Shown here in pieces: positions 13,211 to 16,126 of a stretch of DNA of 16,126 nucleotides; position 1 is the stretch's first letter, and each line of letters starts with the position of its first letter. Source of the stretch: Planctomycetota bacterium (GTDB lineage: Bacteria; Planctomycetota; Brocadiia; JAJRTI01); the NCBI GenBank assembly GCA_024278415.1, contig JAJRTI010000418.1:1-16126 (forward strand). Direction: 5' to 3'. The notes beneath the pieces are model-generated. The model saw nothing but the letters and a program-made list of their open reading frames with translations, was not told the DNA's origin and did not search any database. Position numbers and translations under genes: made by a program.

Positions 13211-13245
13211 TCAATCTGGGCGCCGCCCCCCAGCTATTCCGCCAC

Positions 13246-13317
13246 TACCCGGTGGTGTAATCGGTAACACAGAAGGTTTTGGTCCTTCTATTCGAGGTTC
13301 AAGTCCTCGCCGGGTAG
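13246..13317 (+). tRNA. tRNA-Gln (anticodon UUG)
   Basis: A full cloverleaf can be drawn. The acceptor TACCCGG (13246-13252) pairs with CCGGGTA (13310-13316). The D stem GTGT/ACAC encloses AATCGGTA. The anticodon stem GAAGG/CCTTC has loop TTTTGGT and anticodon TTG at 13279-13281. The variable loop has 4 nt, and the T stem CGAGG/CCTCG has loop TTCAAGT. The discriminator base is G13317. The U1-A72 pair is typical of bacterial tRNA-Gln. The 3' CCA is not encoded (CCC follows), so it must be added by nucleotidyltransferase. The likely promoter is the one at 12968-12995, about 245 nt upstream. Confidence 0.95.
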
Positions 13318-13322
13318 CCCAC

Positions 13323-13340
13323 GGCGGCCGCTTGGCCGCC
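13323..13340 (+). terminator. Hairpin directly downstream of tRNA-Gln
   Basis: GGCGGCC (13323-13329) and GGCCGCC (13334-13340) form a 7-bp GC stem with a GCTT loop, 5 nt past the tRNA end. No T-tract follows, so it may be a weak terminator or a 3' processing boundary before prs. Read-through into prs is possible, since no separate prs promoter is obvious in the remaining 42 nt. Confidence 0.4.
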
Positions 13341-13382
13341 ATGATGCAAGTCGAGATCCGTTTGTTCCACGAGTGACGCGCC

Positions 13383-14333
13383 ATGAATACGCTCAAAGTC
13401 TTCTCAGGCAACGCGAGTCCTTCATTCGCCAAGGCGGTCGCTCACTACCTCGACATCAGCGCGGGCAAGGCACACGCGGAACGCTTCCCCGATGGCGAGA
13501 TCGACCTCAAGGTCGAGGAAGACGTGCGCGGCTGCGACTGCTTCGTCGTGCAGCCCACGTGCCCGCCCGTGAATGAGAACCTCATGGAGCTTCTCATTTA
13601 CATCGACTGCCTCCGGCGCGCGTCCGCGGCCCGCGTGACTGCGGTCATCCCCTACTTCGGCTATGCCCGGAAGGACCGCAAGGACGAGGGCCGCGTGCCC
13701 ATCACGGCCAAGCTCGTGGCGAACATGCTCGTGCATGCCGGCGTGGACCGCATCCTCACGCTCGACCTGCATGCGGCCCAGATCCAGGGCTTCTTCGACA
13801 TCCCGGTCGACCACATGTTCGCAGCGCCCATCATCCTCCAGTATTACCGCGAACTCGCCTTAGAAAACATGATGTTCGTGTCGCCTGACGTCGGCGGCAT
13901 CAAGCAAGCCCGGACTTACGCCGACCACCTCGGCGTGCCGCTCGCGGTCGTGGACAAGCGCCGCGTCTCACCGGAGAGTGCGGAGGTCGGCTTTGTGATT
14001 GGCGACGTGGCGGGGCGCCGGGTCATCATGGTGGACGACATGATCTCCACCGGCGGCTCCATCAGCCAGGGCGCCAAGCTCCTCATGGAACATGGAGCGG
14101 CCGAGGTGCGCTGTGCGGTCACGCACCCCGTCTTCTGCGGCCCGGTCGTGGAGCGCCTCTCGGCCGCGCCCATCACCGAGATCGCGGTCACGGACACCAT
14201 CCCCCTCAACGACAACGCCCGGCAACTCGGCGACCGCATCAAGGTGCTGTCCGTCGCAGGCTTGCTGGGCGAAGCTATTAAGCGCATACACTTCAATCAG
14301 TCGGTCAGCTCGCTTTGTCGTCTCAAGAGCTGA
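13383..14333 (+). CDS. prs: Ribose-phosphate pyrophosphokinase
   Basis: This cytoplasmic enzyme makes PRPP from ribose 5-phosphate and ATP for purine, pyrimidine, NAD, His and Trp synthesis. The length of 316 is typical of class I enzymes. Motifs in order: FSGNASPSFAKAVA (7-20), RFPDGEIDLKV (34-44), VIPYFGYARKDRKDEGRVPITAK (88-110), TLDLHAAQIQGFFDIPVDH with H130, FVSPDVGG (165-172), the flexible-loop KRR (192-194), and the PRPP-binding loop VDDMISTGGS (217-226). All key sites are intact. ATG 13383 matches the family N-terminus; the ribosome site is weak (GAGTGA). It starts the prs-rplY-pth-rpsF cluster, 19 nt before the L25 gene, a common bacterial arrangement. The C-terminal extension NQSVSSLCRLKS is unremarkable. 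Confidence 0.97.
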   Translation: MNTLKVFSGNASPSFAKAVAHYLDISAGKAHAERFPDGEIDLKVEEDVRGCDCFVVQPTCPPVNENLMELLIYIDCLRRASAARVTAVIPYFGYARKDRKDEGRVPITAKLVANMLVHAGVDRILTLDLHAAQIQGFFDIPVDHMFAAPIILQYYRELALENMMFVSPDVGGIKQARTYADHLGVPLAVVDKRRVSPESAEVGFVIGDVAGRRVIMVDDMISTGGSISQGAKLLMEHGAAEVRCAVTHPVFCGPVVERLSAAPITEIAVTDTIPLNDNARQLGDRIKVLSVAGLLGEAIKRIHFNQSVSSLCRLKS

Positions 14334-14352
14334 CCCGAGGAAGGATCCAGAG

Positions 14353-15012
14353 ATGGAACAATACGTGCTCGAGTACACCCGACGCACGCCCAAGGGCACA
14401 GGCGGAGCCAGGCAGCTTCGCCGCGACGGCATACTCCCGGGCATCCTTTACGGCCATGGGGAGGACCCTGTGCCCCTCGCCATCAAGTCGGACGACTTGA
14501 TGGCGTTCCTCCGCGAAGGCCAGATGACCCTCACGCTTCAAGATGGCCCTCGCTCCGAGTTGGCGCTCGTGAAGGAAGTCCAGTACGACGCGCTGGGCAG
14601 TGACGTGATCCACGTGGACTTTGCGCGCGTCGACGCGGACGAACGCGTCCAAGTCGCTGTGCCCATTGCCACCCACGGCACGGCCAAGGGCGCGCAGGAA
14701 GGCGGCATGGTCGACCAAATCCTGCACGAACTGAACGTGGAGTGCCGCGCGCTGGCGATCCCTGAATCCATCCGTGCGGAGATCACAGAACTCGATATCG
14801 ACCAGTCGCTGACCGTAGCCGACCTCGAAGTGCCAGAAGACGTGACGGTGTTGGACGACCTGGAAGCCACCGTCATCGTCGTCCACCCGCCTCGTGCGGA
14901 AGAAGGCGAGGCGGAGGCCGAGGAGATCGCCGAGGATGGCTCCGAGCCCGAGGTCATTGGCCGCGAGGATGCAGAAGAAGCCGCGGAAGGCGAACAATCC
15001 TCCGACGAGTAG
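14353..15012 (+). CDS. rplY: 50S ribosomal protein L25, general stress protein Ctc form
   Basis: The 219-residue two-domain L25 (TL5/Ctc type) binds 5S rRNA in the large ribosomal subunit. The N-terminal L25 domain (about 1-92) has YTRRTPKGTGGARQLRRDG-IPGILYGHGE and YDALGSDVIHVDFARVD. The C-terminal beta domain (about 95-183) has VPIATHGTAKGAQEGGMVDQ and LDIDQSLTVADLEVPEDVTVL. A strongly acidic low-complexity tail (about 186-219, E/D-rich with no basic run) follows, as in many Ctc proteins. ATG 14353 has AGGAAGGA 7 nt upstream; the longer open frame to 14092 overlaps prs in another frame and is rejected. It lies between prs and pth, the standard order. Confidence 0.96.
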   Translation: MEQYVLEYTRRTPKGTGGARQLRRDGILPGILYGHGEDPVPLAIKSDDLMAFLREGQMTLTLQDGPRSELALVKEVQYDALGSDVIHVDFARVDADERVQVAVPIATHGTAKGAQEGGMVDQILHELNVECRALAIPESIRAEITELDIDQSLTVADLEVPEDVTVLDDLEATVIVVHPPRAEEGEAEAEEIAEDGSEPEVIGREDAEEAAEGEQSSDE

Positions 15013-15043
15013 CGAGACTCGCGCTTGGCCCGATGTGCCCCCC

Positions 15044-15616
15044 ATGAAGATTATCGTCGGCATTGGGAACCCAGGCTCGGAATACGAGCGCACCCGGCAC
15101 AACGTCGGCTTCGATACGGTTGACGCGTTTGCCCGGCTATGCCGCATCCAACCCCACTACCGTGAACGCTTCTCTGCCCTGGCCGCTACGTGTCTGGCCG
15201 AGGGCGAGAAGGTGCTGCTGCTCAAGCCGCAGACCTACGTCAACCTTTCAGGCCACGCGGTGCAAGCCGCACTGGCCTGGCACAACGAGGAGGCCGACAG
15301 CCTGCTCGTGATCTGCGACGACATGAATCTGCCGCTGGGCCGTATCCGCATCAGACGCGGTGGCAGTGGCGGCGGCCACAAAGGCCTGGACTCCATTGCC
15401 CAAGCCCTTGGCGGCAACAACTACCCGCGCCTTCGCATCGGCATCGGACAACCCGAGGCTGCCCCGCCGGTCGACTTTGTGCTGTCACGCTTTAGGCCGG
15501 ACGAACGCCGGGTCATCGACGACTCTATCGAGCGGGCCGCACAAGCCGTTCGCTGCTGGATGCTCGAAGGCATCGAGCCGGTCATGAACCAATACAACGC
15601 CGCCCCCCAGGCCTAA
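15044..15616 (+). CDS. pth: Peptidyl-tRNA hydrolase
   Basis: Pth cleaves peptidyl-tRNAs that fall off ribosomes, recycling tRNA. The length of 190 is standard. Motifs: IVGIGNPGSEYERTRHNVGFD with N9 and catalytic H19, LLLKPQTYVNLSG (58-70), VICDDMNLPLGRIRIRRGGSGGGHKGLDSI with D92/D93, and PRLRIGIGQP (128-137). The position that is Asn in the E. coli-type GGHNGL motif is Lys here (GGHKGL, K113). I recall Lys at this site in some other lineages, so it is not by itself a defect. ATG 15044 is fixed by the family N-terminus; there is no clear Shine-Dalgarno in the 31-nt gap after rplY. A longer frame from 14894 overlaps rplY and is rejected. Confidence 0.96.
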   Translation: MKIIVGIGNPGSEYERTRHNVGFDTVDAFARLCRIQPHYRERFSALAATCLAEGEKVLLLKPQTYVNLSGHAVQAALAWHNEEADSLLVICDDMNLPLGRIRIRRGGSGGGHKGLDSIAQALGGNNYPRLRIGIGQPEAAPPVDFVLSRFRPDERRVIDDSIERAAQAVRCWMLEGIEPVMNQYNAAPQA

Positions 15617-15626
15617 CGCCTTGGGG
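15605..15626 (+). terminator. Hairpin straddling the pth stop codon
   Basis: CCCCAGGC (15605-15612) pairs with GCCT-GGGG (15618-15626, one bulged T) and encloses the TAA stop. No T-tract follows. A second short stem CTGGC/GCCAG lies after it. It may slow or partly end transcription between pth and rpsF; the function is not certain. Confidence 0.3.
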
Positions 15627-15674
15627 CCACTGGCGGCCATCTGCCAGACAAATAAGCCACAGAAGGAGCCAAGG

Positions 15675-16126
15675 TTGAAACTCTACGAAGCCATGTTCCT
15701 GTTGGATAACGGGCGCGCCAACAAGGACTGGGACGCTGCTGCCGCGCAAGTGCATGAAATCCTCGAACGCCACGGCTGCCGCATCGCCAAGAGCGAGAAG
15801 TGGGGCGAGCGCAAACTGGCCTACGAAATCGCAGGCCACACCCGGGCCACCTACATGCTGGTGCACTTCGAGGCCGAACCTGCCGCAATCGTATCCATCC
15901 GCAGAGACGCGGGCCTCTCCGATATCATCATCCGCTCGTTGATCCTGGTAGACACCGACGGACTGGACGCACCCGACATGCACAGCGAGGCCCTCGACGA
16001 GCGTGACAAGGCCAGCCGACGCTCAGAGGGCGGCCCTGCCAAGACCGAAGGCGAAGACAAGCCGGCTGAAGACAAGCCGGCTGAAGACAAGCCGGCTGAA
16101 GACAAGCCGGCTGAAGACAAGCCGGC
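15675..16126 (+). CDS. rpsF: 30S ribosomal protein S6, partial, with AEDKP-repeat C-terminal tail
   Basis: The frame opens at TTG 15675 and is still open at the window end, giving about 150 residues. Residues 2-95 are S6: KLYEAMFLLDNGRANKDWD, KWGERKLAYEIAGHTRATYMLV and FEAEPAAIVSIRRDAGLSD-IIRSLILV. S6 binds 16S rRNA with S18 in the small subunit. The 'MFLLDN-RA--DWD' opening resembles planctomycete-type S6 (from memory). TTG is chosen because AAGGAG (15663-15668) lies 6 nt upstream and the S6 fold starts immediately; the next ATG (codon 7) would cut into the first strand. After the core comes a charged tail (DERDKASRRSEGGPAKTEG) and then a perfect pentapeptide repeat from residue 127, making the protein longer than the usual 95-135 residues. 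Genes for S18 and L9 may follow beyond the edge. Confidence 0.93.
   Translation, partial: MKLYEAMFLLDNGRANKDWDAAAAQVHEILERHGCRIAKSEKWGERKLAYEIAGHTRATYMLVHFEAEPAAIVSIRRDAGLSDIIIRSLILVDTDGLDAPDMHSEALDERDKASRRSEGGPAKTEGEDKPAEDKPAEDKPAEDKPAEDKP
16053..16126 (+). repeat. Perfect 15-bp tandem repeat inside rpsF
   Basis: The unit GAAGACAAGCCGGCT is repeated without any mismatch, with five copies visible and the fifth cut by the window end one base short. It encodes EDKPA in frame, so copy-number change keeps the reading frame. Synonymous positions are identical in every copy, which points to recent expansion by slippage or recombination. Confidence 0.97.

Noticed and set aside
14092..14352. Upstream extension of the L25 frame into prs
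   Set aside because: It overlaps conserved prs codons in another frame, while ATG 14353 has a good ribosome site and the family N-terminus.

Overview
This is a GC-rich bacterial chromosome segment. Several things point to an uncultured member of the Planctomycetes/Verrucomicrobia/Lentisphaerae sphere or a neighbouring phylum such as Hydrogenedentota. The S6 protein has the N-terminal style I associate with planctomycetes. An orphan URO-D-family gene, a Gfo/Idh/MocA dehydrogenase and a TIM-barrel isomerase lie close together. Intergenic DNA carries nested hairpins with CCCAGGG/CCCTGGG and GAAGCCC/GGGCTTC arms. The placement is inference, because no marker search could be run.

Layout. 1-509 (-): start of a gene running off the left edge, probably a GH10-like TIM-barrel protein. 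510-1168: a gene-free stretch holding a 223-nt REPIN-like inverted doublet around a 28-bp perfect hairpin, then a sigma70-type promoter. 1169-3265 (+): a flavin-reductase-fold protein and a GT-C-like polytopic membrane protein 3 nt apart. 3310-4848 (-): malQ, glycogen/maltodextrin metabolism. 4958-5398 (-): a small exported, membrane-anchored beta-sandwich protein with its own promoter and terminator. 5586-6443 (-): two tandem Hsp20 chaperones below a 10-6-10 palindrome. 6811-7797 (-): a Gfo/Idh/MocA oxidoreductase with a strong terminator. 8070-9062 (+): hemB, divergent from the oxidoreductase and flanked by two copies of an 8-nt periodic repeat. 9214-12051 (-): a three-gene cluster of medium-chain dehydrogenase, sugar-phosphate-isomerase-like protein and URO-D-family protein, which looks like a catabolic or methyl-transfer module of unknown substrate. 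12285-12743 (-): a two-TM HAMP-like protein with a TTG start.

The right end is housekeeping. A consensus extended -10 promoter leads into a roughly 200-nt non-coding stretch that can fold into a 6S-RNA-like long hairpin. It is followed by tRNA-Gln(UUG), then prs, rplY (Ctc type), pth and rpsF, all on the + strand. The rpsF reading frame runs off the right edge inside a perfect 15-bp tandem repeat encoding AEDKP.

The prs-rplY-pth-rpsF block links nucleotide precursor supply to translation. The left two thirds is a mosaic of single genes and short operons, many bounded by visible hairpins. The least explained items are the REPIN-like element, the 6S-like RNA candidate and the hsp20 palindrome. 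I see no CRISPR array, phage module, transposase or defence system.
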